NCBI GenBank assembly: GCA_963555705.1
Contig: OY743190.1
Location: 24,745,491 to 24,809,490 of the forward strand
Direction of reading: 5' to 3'
DNA: 64,000 nt
From: Ligustrum vulgare
Lineage: Eukaryota > Streptophyta > Magnoliopsida > Lamiales > Oleaceae
Under the pieces are notes generated by a model. It ran no database searches and was not told the DNA's origin. It saw only the letters and a list, made by a program, of their open reading frames with translations. The position numbers and the translations under genes were made by a program. This document shows, piece after piece, positions 33,014 through 44,625 of the stretch. How positions within the stretch are numbered: position 1 is the first letter of the stretch; each line of letters begins with the position of its first letter.

Positions 33014-33948
33014 ATGCTTCGTTCGCAAAGGGGAAATCTTTTACCTTTCGAACCTGAAATTGAACAACTCTTTAGAGGACGACGTAGGGAACAACAAAAT
33101 CTGAACCAAATGGCCAATTAATCATTTGGAACACATTGAACTAAACCCGAATGTAGCTGCATTACCTCCTGGTCAAAATGCAGCATTGCAAAACAATCAA
33201 AACAACCAACAGAATGTACAAGATGACAACGTAGGAGACCTTCCTATGGGTCAATTCTTGACTCCTGTTGCCACTGCAAACCGTTCTAGCATATTATATC
33301 CGCCTTTTGGAAGGAATGACTTTCAATTGAGAGCAGATTTAATAAACATTTTCAGTAATAATCTCCAATTTTTTTGGAAAGGCACACGAGGACCCCCAAT
33401 GCACATGTTGCAAGATTTGGGAGAATGTGCCAAAATTTCCAATTTCAAGGCATAAACGATGATACCATTCGTTTGCGACTATTTCCTTACACTTTAAGAG
33501 ATAGTGCATTGGAGTGACTTGATTCTGAACCTAAATTTAGCATAACCACATGGGATGACCTAGCTCGAAAATTTTGTAATAAATATTTCTCACCTACTAA
33601 GGTCACTAAACTGAGAGTTTTCATGAATCTTGGGGTAGATTTAAGGATCTTCTTAGAAAATGTCCTTATCATGGATATAACAAAGGCCTTCAAGTTCAGT
33701 ACTTTTACTGTGGGTTGTCACCACAATGCAAATCTATAGTGGACTCATCTGCTGGTGGGTCCATTACCAATAAAAGTGTCAACCAAGCATGTGATCTGGT
33801 CGAACTCATTGCAAAAACACACACCATGTTCCCATCTGAAAGAGTTGTGCAAAAGAGAGTTGTTGGAGTGCATGATGTAGATGCACTGACCAGTACAAAT
33901 GCGCAACTTGCTGCGCTAACAAAAAAAGTTGACATGTTGTGTTCACAT
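33014..33948 (+). pseudogene. Element D gag, N-terminal and core
   Basis: ATG at 33014 gives MLRSQRGNLLPFEPEIEQLF, the Athila gag start. A TAA at 33119 and a frameshift lead to 33126-33455 (GRNDFQLRADLINIF). Further changes of frame follow, with DSEPKFSITTWDDLARKF-like, KCPYHGY and QVQYFYCGLSPQCKSIVD-like segments and an open frame to 33951 (DALTSTNAQLAALTKKVDML). The coding sequence is cut at 33948 by a solo LTR and resumes at 35375. Confidence 0.8.
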
Positions 33949-35369
33949 TGATAAGTGCTTTACTAGCACTTTATTTCTTTACTTGTTGCCTCGAATTACT
34001 GTTAGTTTGATCCTAATTAAGTATTGCTTAATGCATTTTATGTTTTATATTGTGTAGAATCGCAAATGACAAGAAAAGAAGGAAAAAGGACCAAAAAGCA
34101 CGTAAAAAAGGAAGTTCGAGGACCTGACATGTAAATAAGTCACGGCCGCAACATGAAAGTCACGGCCGTAAGCAGTTGATTGAACAAAAGTCAAGAAAAT
34201 CTGCAGAAACCAAGTTACGGCCGTATTGGAAGTTTCTCACGGCCGTAACAAGTTGTTAATCACGGCCGTAAGAAGTGAATCAATTGCGTAGAAAAGAAAC
34301 AGAAAGTGAGTTACGGCCGTAACTCCTTATATTATGACCGTAACTTAAGCCCGAAAAAAAAGGAAAAATATTTCCTAATTCAACTTAAACTCTATCTTTA
34401 GTATTTCTTTTTGGCTAAGCTAGGGCACGAATTTGGGCTCTATAAAAGGAGCAATTCAGTACCAAAGAGAGGGAGGAGAATTATTTTGAGAGCCACCAAT
34501 ATCAAGGTTTGAAGAGAAGAAATTCTGGGCAAAATCAAGGTGAATCAAGACAATATTTTTGGGGAATTCTTCATGGCAATGCGTGGCTAGTCTTCTCAAC
34601 CTAGTTCAAGGGGGACGTTGTGTTCATATTATTTTATTATTCATTCCTCAAACTCGTAACGTAGTTCTTGTTTTTATGTTTTATTTATTAGATTTCTCAT
34701 GAACATTAATTTCGTCAAGACAATGTATTAATTGATTAAGGCCTTGTCTTTTAATTATTGTGTTGATGTTTGCTAATTTGGGTAATTGGATTCGTATTTG
34801 TCTTGTTATCCAAATCATAGTAGCAATTGGTAATTTTATATTTCCATATGAAAATCCAATCTAGATTAATCAATTCGAGCGTATGTAATTGATAATTTAG
34901 TTCACCTAATTCTTCTTGTTTTCACATAGTTAATGCATTAAATCTAGGGAGCTTATTCTAGGTTGTTCATTCACTCTAAATTGATTGGAGAACAAATTCT
35001 AATTGATTATTATTAAGGAAGAATTGGATTAATTAGAGCTTTTTGATTATTCCGGGTGATAAATAAAACAAAGGAAATAGTACATGCGTTGCTTGGGGAA
35101 TGACAATATTATGATAGGGCACAACCGAACCTGAGAATTAGGATTCTTTATTATTTGATTTTTATTCCAGCTATTTTACATCTTTATTTGATTATTTAGA
35201 TTAATTGCAATTTTCAACTCAAAACCCCCCTTATAATTCTAATTGACATGGCGTTAAATTAGTTCCCGTTCCTTGTGGGATCGACCCTTGCTTCCGCTAT
35301 CACATTTAAATTTGAGTTTTGGCAAGTAAGGAAATTTAATTAATTCTTGGTGCATCGCGACGCGCACCA
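33949..35369 (+). mobile_element. Solo LTR with TACGGCCGTA cluster, inserted in element D gag
   Basis: TGATAAGTGC...GCGCACCA, flanked by a perfect 5-bp duplication CACAT (33944-33948 and 35370-35374). The last 25 bases and the palindromes show kinship to the LTR of element A, but it is more than twice as long. A TATAAAAGG box lies at 34441-34449, about 100 bp after the last palindrome. No internal region remains. Confidence 0.88.
34139..34347. repeat. TACGGCCGTA cluster in the solo LTR
   Basis: Seven copies centred near 34145, 34165, 34220, 34242, 34265, 34316 and 34337; neighbours are 20, 22, 23 and 21 bp apart within groups. All lie upstream of the TATA box. Confidence 0.8.
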
Positions 35370-35374
35370 CACAT

Positions 35375-37013
35375 CATAAAAGAGTTCACGCTATTCAATC
35401 ACCAGTAGTATGTGAGAATTGTAGCGCGAACCATTCAACCGAAAATTGCATGTTGTTGGCTTCAAAAGAAGAGCAGGTTAATTTTGTGCAAAACAATTAT
35501 CAAAAAACAGAATGACCCATATGCTCCTACTTACAACCCTGGTTGGAGACAACACCCAAACTTCAAATGGTCTAACAATCAAAATGAGTTTAACCAACCA
35601 ATGCAGGAGAGAAGACCAAGTCTGGGGGAAATGTTTCGAAAGAACATGCAGAAGACTGATAAAATGTTTGAACTACATCAAACAACCATACAAAATCATT
35701 CGGCTGCACTTAAAGGGCTTGAAAATCAGATAAGTCAAATCGCTCAACAACTGTCTGAGCGAGCACCTGGAACACTCCCAAGTAACATAATTAAAAATCT
35801 AAGGGAGCAAGTCAACAAGATCTCTACAGTGGAAATGGAAAAAATCTACACTCCAGCTTATGAGGTAGCTGTTGAGGATGAATCATACATTCCCGCAGAG
35901 GAATATTTTCCACCAAATGGATATCTACCTCCAATCCCTTTCCCTCATAAACTCCTAAGAAATAGGGTACAGAAGGATGTTCAGGCTATCATTACCAAAA
36001 TTGATGTGCAATTTCCTGAAATACATGAGAAGATATATGAACAGAGGGAAAAGTTGATGGAAAATGAAGACAAGGATATGGAGACGAATGAGATATCAAA
36101 TTCAAATTGTCAAAATAATGTTGCAAAATCAAAGGAAGAATCTCAATCGCCTGTCAAGACCTATGTCCCACCAGTTCCATTCCCCCAACGTCTGCAAAGT
36201 CACAAAATGGATAAGCAGTTTAGTAAATTTCTGGAAGTATTCAAAAAATTGCATATCAACATTCCATTTGCAGATGCTTTGCTCAGATGCCAGCTTACCT
36301 CAAGTTTATGAAAGAGATGATTTCTGAAAAGAGGAAGTTTAGGGAATTTGAGACCGTGCCCTTAACTGAGGAGTGCAGCGCAATTTTGCAAAATAAATTG
36401 CCTCCAAAACTCAAAGATCCAGGGAGTCTCTCTATCCCTTGTGATATTGGCAATTTCAAATTTGATAGAGTTTTGTGTGATTTAGGGGCAAGTATCAATT
36501 TGATGTCTCTATCAGTTTACAAGAAACTTGGATTAGGGAAACCCAAACCAAGCAAAATCACATTACAGTTGGCTAACAAATCTGTGAAGCATCCATATGG
36601 TGTCATTGAGGACATTTTAGTTAAAGTGGATAAATTCATTTTTCCAGTAGATTTCATGATTTTGGATATTGAAGAGGACAGCCAAATGCCACTTATTTTT
36701 GGTAGACCTTTCCTAGCCACGAGACGAGCTTTAATAGATGTTGAAAAGGGGGGAGGTGATCTTAAGGGTTCAGGATGATCAAGTGACTTTCAGTGTCACT
36801 CAATATCATAATAAATACTATCAAAAAGAAAGTTGCTTCAAAGTGAAGAAAATGGTACATGCCAATGGATATAATTTAAAGCGAGAAGAAAAACTAGGTG
36901 ACACACAGATCAACAATCAAGAATTCAAGAAAGTGAGCAGTAAGGTTGAGAAATGCAAGGCGGGAAATTGCAAGGAATGCAGGGCATCACGAGCATCATT
37001 TAAACCACCATAA
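35375..37013 (+). pseudogene. Element D gag C-terminus and aspartic protease
   Basis: After the solo LTR the gag zinc knuckle CENCSANHSTENC (CX2CX3HX4C) appears, then NDPYAPTYNPGWRQHPNFKW in the frame 35412-36311, a Pro-rich linker (YVPPVPFPQRLQ) and the protease leader. A frameshift near 36285 leads to 36287-36778 with MPAYLKFMKEMI, LPPKLKDPGSLSIPC, active site DLGASINLM and LIFGRPFLATRRALIDV. A further frameshift near 36755 leads to a tail ending at 37013. The protease core is full length, unlike that of element B. No RT follows. Confidence 0.8.
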
Positions 37014-37052
37014 GAAAGTTTGTAAAAAGTCGAGCTTTAAACTATAAACGGA

Positions 37053-37076
37053 GCGCTTATTGGGAGGCAGCCCAAT
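37053..37076 (+). promoter_or_regulatory. Conserved GCGCT + AGGCAG-loop hairpin after pro
   Basis: AAACGGAGCGCTT precedes ATTGGG-AGGCAG-CCCAAT (37059-37076), a perfect 6-bp stem, about 45 bp after the protease frame. Counterpart of 4678-4710 and 14161-14192. Confidence 0.65.
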
Positions 37077-37681
37077 TTTCTTTCCTTTTTATTTATTTTA
37101 CTTTATTTACAGCTTTATATTTATAATTTTTAGGTGGTACTTGCATTTTTATTTTTATTTTTATTTTTTATTTTTTATTTTTTTGGAGTTTTTGAAATAA
37201 GCATCCCTAGCACCAACTTATTTGATTTGATCTTCAACTGCACTCTTCATTTTAATTCATACATGATCCATGAGTCAACAATTTTGCATCACATTGTGTC
37301 AAAGTCATTACTCTTATCATATTAAAAATAAATCATATGCATGATTTTTCACATTTTGAGGAATTATGCGTGATAATTGTAATATTCATAATGGTTGACC
37401 ATGTTTGAAAATTCAAAATTTTCTATGTTTAAATTGGGATTGTTGGTGTTGATCTATTTCAGTTTATTAATGGTGTGTATGATTCTAATGTTGTTTATAT
37501 TTTACTTGCGAGGAACACACCACTTGTAATACTTTCCACCAAGCATGGAAACACAAGAAACATGTCGAAATCATCCAAACGAGATCAAAACAAAGCTTCA
37601 AGCCATCACATCGCTCATCTAAACCTGGGAAGTACCTAACTCTTTTTTTATGTATTGTTATCAATTGATTTATTATTTCTT

Positions 37682-37728
37682 TTACATTGAGGACAATGTA
37701 ACTTTCTAGTTTTGGGGGGGGGGGGGGG
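37682..37728 (+). promoter_or_regulatory. Element D internal hairpin and polypurine tract
   Basis: TTACATTG-AGGA-CAATGTAA (8-bp stem, 37682-37701) is followed by TTTCTAGTTTT and 15 G (37714-37728). Confidence 0.75.
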
Positions 37729-38394
37729 TGGTATCTCATTTCTTCATTTTTTATTCATTCGATACCTTGTTTTTGAGATTCAAAAAAAAAAAGGTGAAAA
37801 TTTTGAAATTTTTCTTGATTTATTTATTACATATGACATGATTTGAATTGACTTTTGTACTTTAGTTAGAAAATTTGGGCAACATGTAAACTAAAATTTT
37901 TCTTGATATTCATCCATGTAAGACATTAATCAAACTTGAGCACATAGCCACTTTCGAATAATAACTTGTGTAGGGAGATGTTTAATACTTGTGGGATAAA
38001 CTTGTGCACTTTGAACATAGAATTGACTGAAAAATTCCAAACCTTGAGAAACTAGATCCTGACCTGAAATGTAGAACCAAACTACTCAGTTTGGGGGTAG
38101 AAAGGTCAAATACAAGTAGGCATTGACAGATTGGGGGTCTGCATGACTAGTCACACAGTGTCAAGTATATTTTTACATGAATTTGCATTCGATTTTTGGC
38201 TATTCACACACACACGATGAAGCTGAGCATTGGATGAATGAAAATAATTTTTATTGTTCATTTTTCTTTTCTAAAGTGAATCGTCATTTTGGATTATTGA
38301 AGTGTATGGTAAATAAATTGACGAAAACAAAAATAATTTCTGTTTGCATTTTTATTTTTATTTTTATTTTTATTTTTATAGTTTAGTTTTATTT

Positions 38395-38434
38395 TTTGTT
38401 CGAGGACGAACAAATATTCTAGTTTGAGGGGGTT
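38395..38434 (+). promoter_or_regulatory. Element D LTR-proximal hairpin and polypurine tract
   Basis: TTTGTTCG-AGGA-CGAACAAA (38395-38414) is followed by TAGTTTGAGGGGGTT ending at the LTR. Confidence 0.8.
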
Positions 38435-40046
38435 TGATAAGTGTATTTTATACACTTATTTATCTATCGAAATTATGATATTATAATATTTTTTCTTGAA
38501 TAAATTCTACGTAATTGTTATTATTTTTCATTATTTCAGATTTTTATCCCAAAATGAAGAAAAATGAGGAATTGAAGAAATTATACAAAAATTTGATGGA
38601 AAAACTCAAAAGTGGAGCAAATTGGAGAAAGTTAAGATTCAAGGACCTACTTATCAAAATTGGAAGAATTGTGGCCCTAAAAAATAAAAATTAAAATACG
38701 AACTAATTGGGTTTTTTTTAGGGCCGACTTGGAGGATATATATCTTTATATATACACAAACAGAGGAGGTCAGCTGGGAGACAGAGCCATGAGTAGCTTC
38801 GGGGCAGAAAACACATAGCAGAGGAAAGCCGAGAGAAGAAATAAAAAAGTGAGACCTAATTGGGGAGAATATTAGCAAAAAAAAAGTGGTCGGGTACTGG
38901 TTTTTAATTGGTGAGAATTCTTGGGAGTTATATAAATATATATACACAGGAGACTACACAAATCAAGGGAGTTAATATAGAGGTGTAGTGGAGGCTGGGC
39001 GTTAGTGCATCAAGTGGAAGAAGTGGTCGGCAGGTGAAGAGAATTTCTTGGAAAATTAATAGAGCAGACTTGAGGAGAAAAAGTGGAAGCAATCAAGGTT
39101 AACGGGTGGTGGAAGAAATTCAGAGGAGCTGCTGGAATTAGAGAGATAGTACACGGCTAGATCTGGAAATTAATTATTGGAGAAAACGGTTCATGTTATT
39201 TTTTATGGTGAAATACTTCAAACTCGAAATTTTATTTTTGTTATTGATTGATTTTTATTCCACAAACATGAGTAGCTAAATTTTATAATCGGGATTAACG
39301 ATTTAGATTTAATGTTTCTTGTTTGATTTTAATTCTCAAGTTGGTGCTTTGATATTTATGCATTGATTTTATTATTGCGTTTAATGCTTGAATTGCTTGA
39401 TCACCAATTCATGAATTAATAGTTGTTTTCATAATCCGAGAGATGAGTTAACAATTAGATCACGTAATAAAATTCGACAATTTCAACAAAAAGATAGAGA
39501 TATGAATTTGTGGTTGCATGTGGTCACTTATTAATTCTTAGAAAATTTAATGCATTTAGCTAAGGAGAACTCTGACCCGCTGTAGAGATACATGGTTGAC
39601 ATAGTTAAATAGGTCTAATTTGAACTCGAGAGATGTAAATTAGATATATGCGTGAATTCGACCAAATACAATTTTAGAAAACAACTTGAGATGAGAAATT
39701 AAGCTAGAAAGTTACTTCGAAATCGTTAGTCCCGATATTCATTTAATCGTTCAAAATCCCACCACTTTGCTTCTTACTTTATTTATTTTTGCTAGTTTTA
39801 GTTTTAATTTTCTATTTTCAATTTAATTGCATTGTTTATTTCATTTATTCTCAATTTTATTGTCGTTTTTGGATTGTTTGGTATTTTATTTTCTTAATTA
39901 GTTTTTGTTTTAGTTTAGGAATTCTATTGAATCAAAGTAAATCGATACCAAACAAATAGTCCTCGTGGGATCGACAACCCGGACTCAAAAGTCCACTTTT
40001 ACTACTTGTTAGCGATATCGTACACTTGCCATATTTCTCAACAACA
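38435..40046 (+). repeat. 3' LTR of element D
   Basis: Full-length partner of 31519-32830. Confidence 0.9.
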
Positions 40047-40722
40047 TCCCTCAACGTAATAACTCACAATTTTTTGTACAACTCGGTCTTGTTCACGAAA
40101 ATATGATTTGATTCAATGTCGGAAGTGTCTACATGCTCTACCCCTTCGTACATATCCCCATTTGTGGAGTAAGGTGGTGGTAGAAAATCCTTACTGACTA
40201 AATCATTATCCACATTTTCTAACCCCGTCAAAGGAATATCTACATTATCTTGCCTAGTGTCCTCCACTGTATCAAACACAACATTGGCCGTTGCATTCTC
40301 ATTCGTTACGGAACTATGTGCTCCACCATGGTTTCTTCTGCGAGTCTGAATTCAACTTGAGCATGTAACTCATTTCCTTCGCAACTAATGTCCATAGCTG
40401 CATCCACTATACAAGCGGGTGTTTCGACAACAGTAACACATAGAGTCGTTTCTTTGTGAATGGATATGTACCAATTCAAATCTTCCTCTTCCTGAATTTC
40501 GGCCGATGGTATGTTCATGTTAGGCACCTTGAATTGTGATGAGATCTCACTATGTGGACTAGTAGTTGGGAGTTTCACGTTCAAACGTTGAATTAGTCCT
40601 TCCACCGTGATAATACTAGGCACTACAATAGACGTAGTTCTGTTCCCACTCCACTTCCATTCATCATCTACTTTCACGAAATCTCCGCCATACGATACGA
40701 TGAATCGCAAATTATCACTCAT
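40047..40722 (-). pseudogene. MULE (MuDR-type) transposase, N-terminal part
   Basis: ATG at 40722 gives MSDNLRFIVSYGGDFVKVDD, then an N-terminal region (IITVEGLIQRLNVKLP, DLNWYISIHKE) usual for plant MULE proteins. A frameshift lies near 40290; the second frame ends NHIFVNKTELYKKL, the opening of the MuDR DNA-binding domain, with a stop just after. Element D cuts the gene here; the rest of the domain is at 31376-31518. MULE transposases act in the nucleus on long terminal inverted repeats. No terminal repeats or catalytic DDE part of this element are visible in the window. Confidence 0.65.
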
Positions 40723-40767
40723 TCTTGAAACAACGGTATATATACATAAAAAAATCGTGCATTGCAC

Positions 40768-43215
40768 ATCTTCGAATTCATAACGAAATTGAAATTAGAC
40801 ACCCTCGCATTTGTTTGTTCATGTTATTGATTTTGAACTGGCATATTCGACAGTTAAAATGTCGGGTTCAACATTTCAAAATTGTCGACTAGTCGAAAAT
40901 GACAGTCAATAATATGTGACTGATATTCAAAAATTAGGATTTTTGCTAAAAATTTTCAACAGAAATTAATGTTTTTTGACTAAAGCTTTTATCTATTGGC
41001 TAAGACCTTTGTCCATTGGGGACTTATGGGATTTGATGTACATCACATCAATAATTTCTTGATTCCACATTCATTATACAAATTTTGTCTTGTAGTGGTA
41101 TTAGGGACATAGTGGACAATTCATTGGAAAAAATAGTCATTTTTGAGCACCTTTTGGAAAGTTGCCAATTTTTTTAGTATTATGCATTTTGTTGTCATCC
41201 ATGCAAATGTCCCATAAAGAAATTGAATCTAGGCACAAAAAATCTAGGCATAAACATGGTTTAATCTAGGCACAAAAAATCTTTAATTTGTACACAAATT
41301 CAAGAAATCTGGACTCTTTGATTTCAAAACTCCCTCTATCCTGCAAAGATTGACTCATTTTTCGTTTTTTGTTTGTTTCAAATTATAGGTCACTTCCCTT
41401 GTTAATGTTTTAAATTTTTTAATATATCCGTATTTAATATGTATTATTATCTACAAATATGAATAACTCACTATTCAATATAGGGGTGTATTATGTAAAA
41501 TATAAGTAAATTTATAATTTCAATGTATATTAAATTATGTTTTCTCAATCTGCGTGAAAGTAAAAAAGATCTTATCTTTATGGGTCGGGTAAGTATCAAA
41601 TACCGAGAATTTATGGGATTCAAAAACTCCATTCTATAATTTCTATTTAAAACCCACTTATAACTTTCATTAATGCTTACCCCTTATCTAAAATTTAGAT
41701 AAACTAGTGCTATATCAGTTAAATGCACGATCATTTGTTACTCGCATATATTGAATTTATATATTAACATATGAAATAAATATTCAATTAAAAATGAGAA
41801 ATGAAGGTACATTACACATACTTAAGTTTTTTCGTACGTTCCAAGAATTATTTTAAATATTGTAAGTTTGAATTAATTTAAAACTTAAAATGAAAAAAAA
41901 AATTACATTTAAATAGAATTTGTAATAAGTAAAAAAAATAGATATATCTGTGATATAAGCTCAGAATTTTATTAAAACGAAAAGAAAAATAAAAATAGAT
42001 TGATTAACGCTCTTATTTCATCATCTTTCATTTTCTATTTTTAAATAAAAAAATTTATGTGATATTGACAAAGTTTTATTTTATTTTTTTTAATTTTTAC
42101 GAATTTAAAAAAAAAATTGTAATTGATTTTCAAGAGGGGAAGACAGACAAAAAAATTTCGGGACATGAAAAATGCAACTATTTAGAAATCTGCATTCATT
42201 TGGATTATTTTAAATCTGAATTTTGTCCAAAATGAATAATAAATAGTGAATTAATACTACTAATTACCATTTTAAGAAATGTGTTTTACACAGAAAAATG
42301 GGTCAATACATATTTCTAGGAAGTGCTTAACCTTTATGTATTACGTTTTTCTCTCGTGAGTATATTTAGTGCTTGTTTGAGAGCCCTCATTATCTATAAA
42401 ATGAGGTTAATAATAATAATTTTGTAGAGAATGTATACTTAAGCACCTATTTGAGACTCATTATTTTAAATAGTATAGTTCGAAACAGTAAATTTTTATA
42501 CAATGAGCTGTTAAAAAATATGATTTTTTTTAATTTATATGTAGATTATTTTATTAATAGAATGTTATTGGAAAATGATTTTTAAAAAAATCAGGGTTTG
42601 AATAAAGTGTACTTAATATGTGTCATTTTTTTTTCACTAAGTTGCCACAATTATAATAGTTAGAAACTTAAATAGCGTACTACTTAAAATAAAAAAAAAT
42701 AAAAAAAATAAAAACTTTAATGACCATTTGCAAAACTATTCAATTTTAATGATTATTGATATTGATGTAATTAATCTTTTCAAAATATAATTTCTAGATT
42801 ATCACAAATAATTTATCACTATTCAAATAGTACTATTATAATTGGTACCAACTATCTTATTACAATATTTGATATTTAAATTTATTAAACAAATATTTCA
42901 TTTCATATTTACTTTAATATTACAAATTAAATACATGTGGTCATATATTTAAATGAATGTAGCAAATTAAGCAACATGAAATGTTAGTTTTGATAAGATT
43001 TTAACGAATATATATCGCAAATACATTTAATTATATATACTAAGAAATCATCTATGCATCTCAATTCATAAAAGCGGCGTTGTTGTTTAACACACAAGAC
43101 ATAATACTTTATTGCTTACCCATATGAAATTGATTTTTCAAGAATCAATTTTTCTGAATATTCATTCCCGATCACACATTCTTTAAAAAATTATTTTTTT
43201 ACAATTTTTCATACT

Positions 43216-43273
<58 letters not shown>

Positions 43274-43287
43274 AACACAGACATATA

Positions 43288-43336
<49 letters not shown>

Positions 43337-43379
43337 TTCACATTAATCAAGTTTGCATTCACACTGTTTAATTTTATGG
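40768..43379. other. AT-rich spacer without recognisable genes
   Basis: Many A/T runs, no ORF worth calling, compound AT/AC/GT/AT microsatellite at 43220-43334. Confidence 0.7.
43220..43334. repeat. Compound AT/AC/GT/AT microsatellite
   Basis: (AT)20, (AC)n, (GT)n, then (AT)n; self-complementary as a whole. Confidence 0.9.
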
Positions 43380-44625
43380 TAACTTACTATTTATAGAAAT
43401 AGAAAATAGGTGGGAAAATGTTTTTAAGATTTATCCAACTTTTATACATTAAAAGTATTTTCACCCATGTGATGTACGAAAATATAATTGTGATAATGAT
43501 TTCGATAAAAATTTATGAAAATATATTGATTATACAATCATACCAAATAAAAACATAGTACAATAATATTTTAATACAAAATACTATCGAATTTAAAGCT
43601 TAAAAATAAAATCGAAATAGGAAATACATCATTTACAAAAAGTTATTTTTATCATTTTTTTTTTTATATATAAAATTATTTTGAAATAAAATTAACAACC
43701 ATAAATCTATATTTACTTTGAATTGGCAAAGAATATTATTGTTATATTTTTTATTTATTTAATTTTACTCCAAATGAGTAAATGTCGTTTTATTTGTAAA
43801 TATATATTTTTTTAAAAATATTTTGATCTTTGAAATAATTATTTAATTTTTAATTAAAATCGATTCGACCCCGATATTCAGCCAGATTCAATCATCTGAC
43901 CTTTGACCTGTTGCCTCTTTTAGGTCGAACCATTTCAGGTTTTCTGAACACGGAGTATTCTATAACTTAAATGATATAATTTAAAATGAAGTAAAAAATA
44001 TAAAGTAAAACTTTGACATTTGATTTTTTGGACGGTTTTACGTACAATATTTTTACAGTTTGCTATCACTTGTTATATTATATTAAACTTCTTGTTGAGA
44101 TCTTCGATTTGACGTCTATATTACATATTTTTTTACTTCAAAATAATACAATAATGTGTATGTTTAAAAAAGTGGTTTGAGAAATTTTGTAATTTATAAA
44201 ATGATTTATAAATCATTTTTGCACACATGCTTAAACATAATTTTAATACTGATACTTACCCATATGATTTTTCAAATACATTTCAACATGCGAGAGTGAT
44301 TACTTCTAACTCTTGTTAATTATCATTACATATGACGTAATTATATTCAGTCAAATATGAAATTATTCGATTTGAAAGAAAATTTCTGAATTAATCATTT
44401 AATTTTTTATTTTTTATATAATCTAATTGGAAAACTTATAAAAAAAATACATAATATAAGGAATGTTCTTAATTTATTTAAAATAAAATATTTTTCGTTC
44501 TTTAAACTAAAACATTTTCAGGTTATTTACAAATTTTTCAACACGTTTTATAATATAATTTTATATCTTTAAAAATAATTTAATGTTACTTTACCAAATT
44601 ATTTACACTATGCTTAAGCAGAATA

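Larger units (their letters stand above)
31519..40046 (+). mobile_element. Athila-type Ty3/gypsy element D, non-autonomous (gag-pro only)
   Basis: LTRs are 31519-32830 (1312 bp) and 38435-40046 (1612 bp), both TGATAAG...CAACA. Flanks TCCGT (31514-31518) and TCCCT (40047-40051) form a 5-bp duplication with one change. The PBS at 32837-32854 is complementary to tRNA-Asp with one difference from A and B. Gag and protease are present with frameshifts; RT, RNase H and integrase are absent, as in element A. A solo LTR (33949-35369) is inserted in gag. The element sits in a MULE transposase ORF. Confidence 0.9.
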
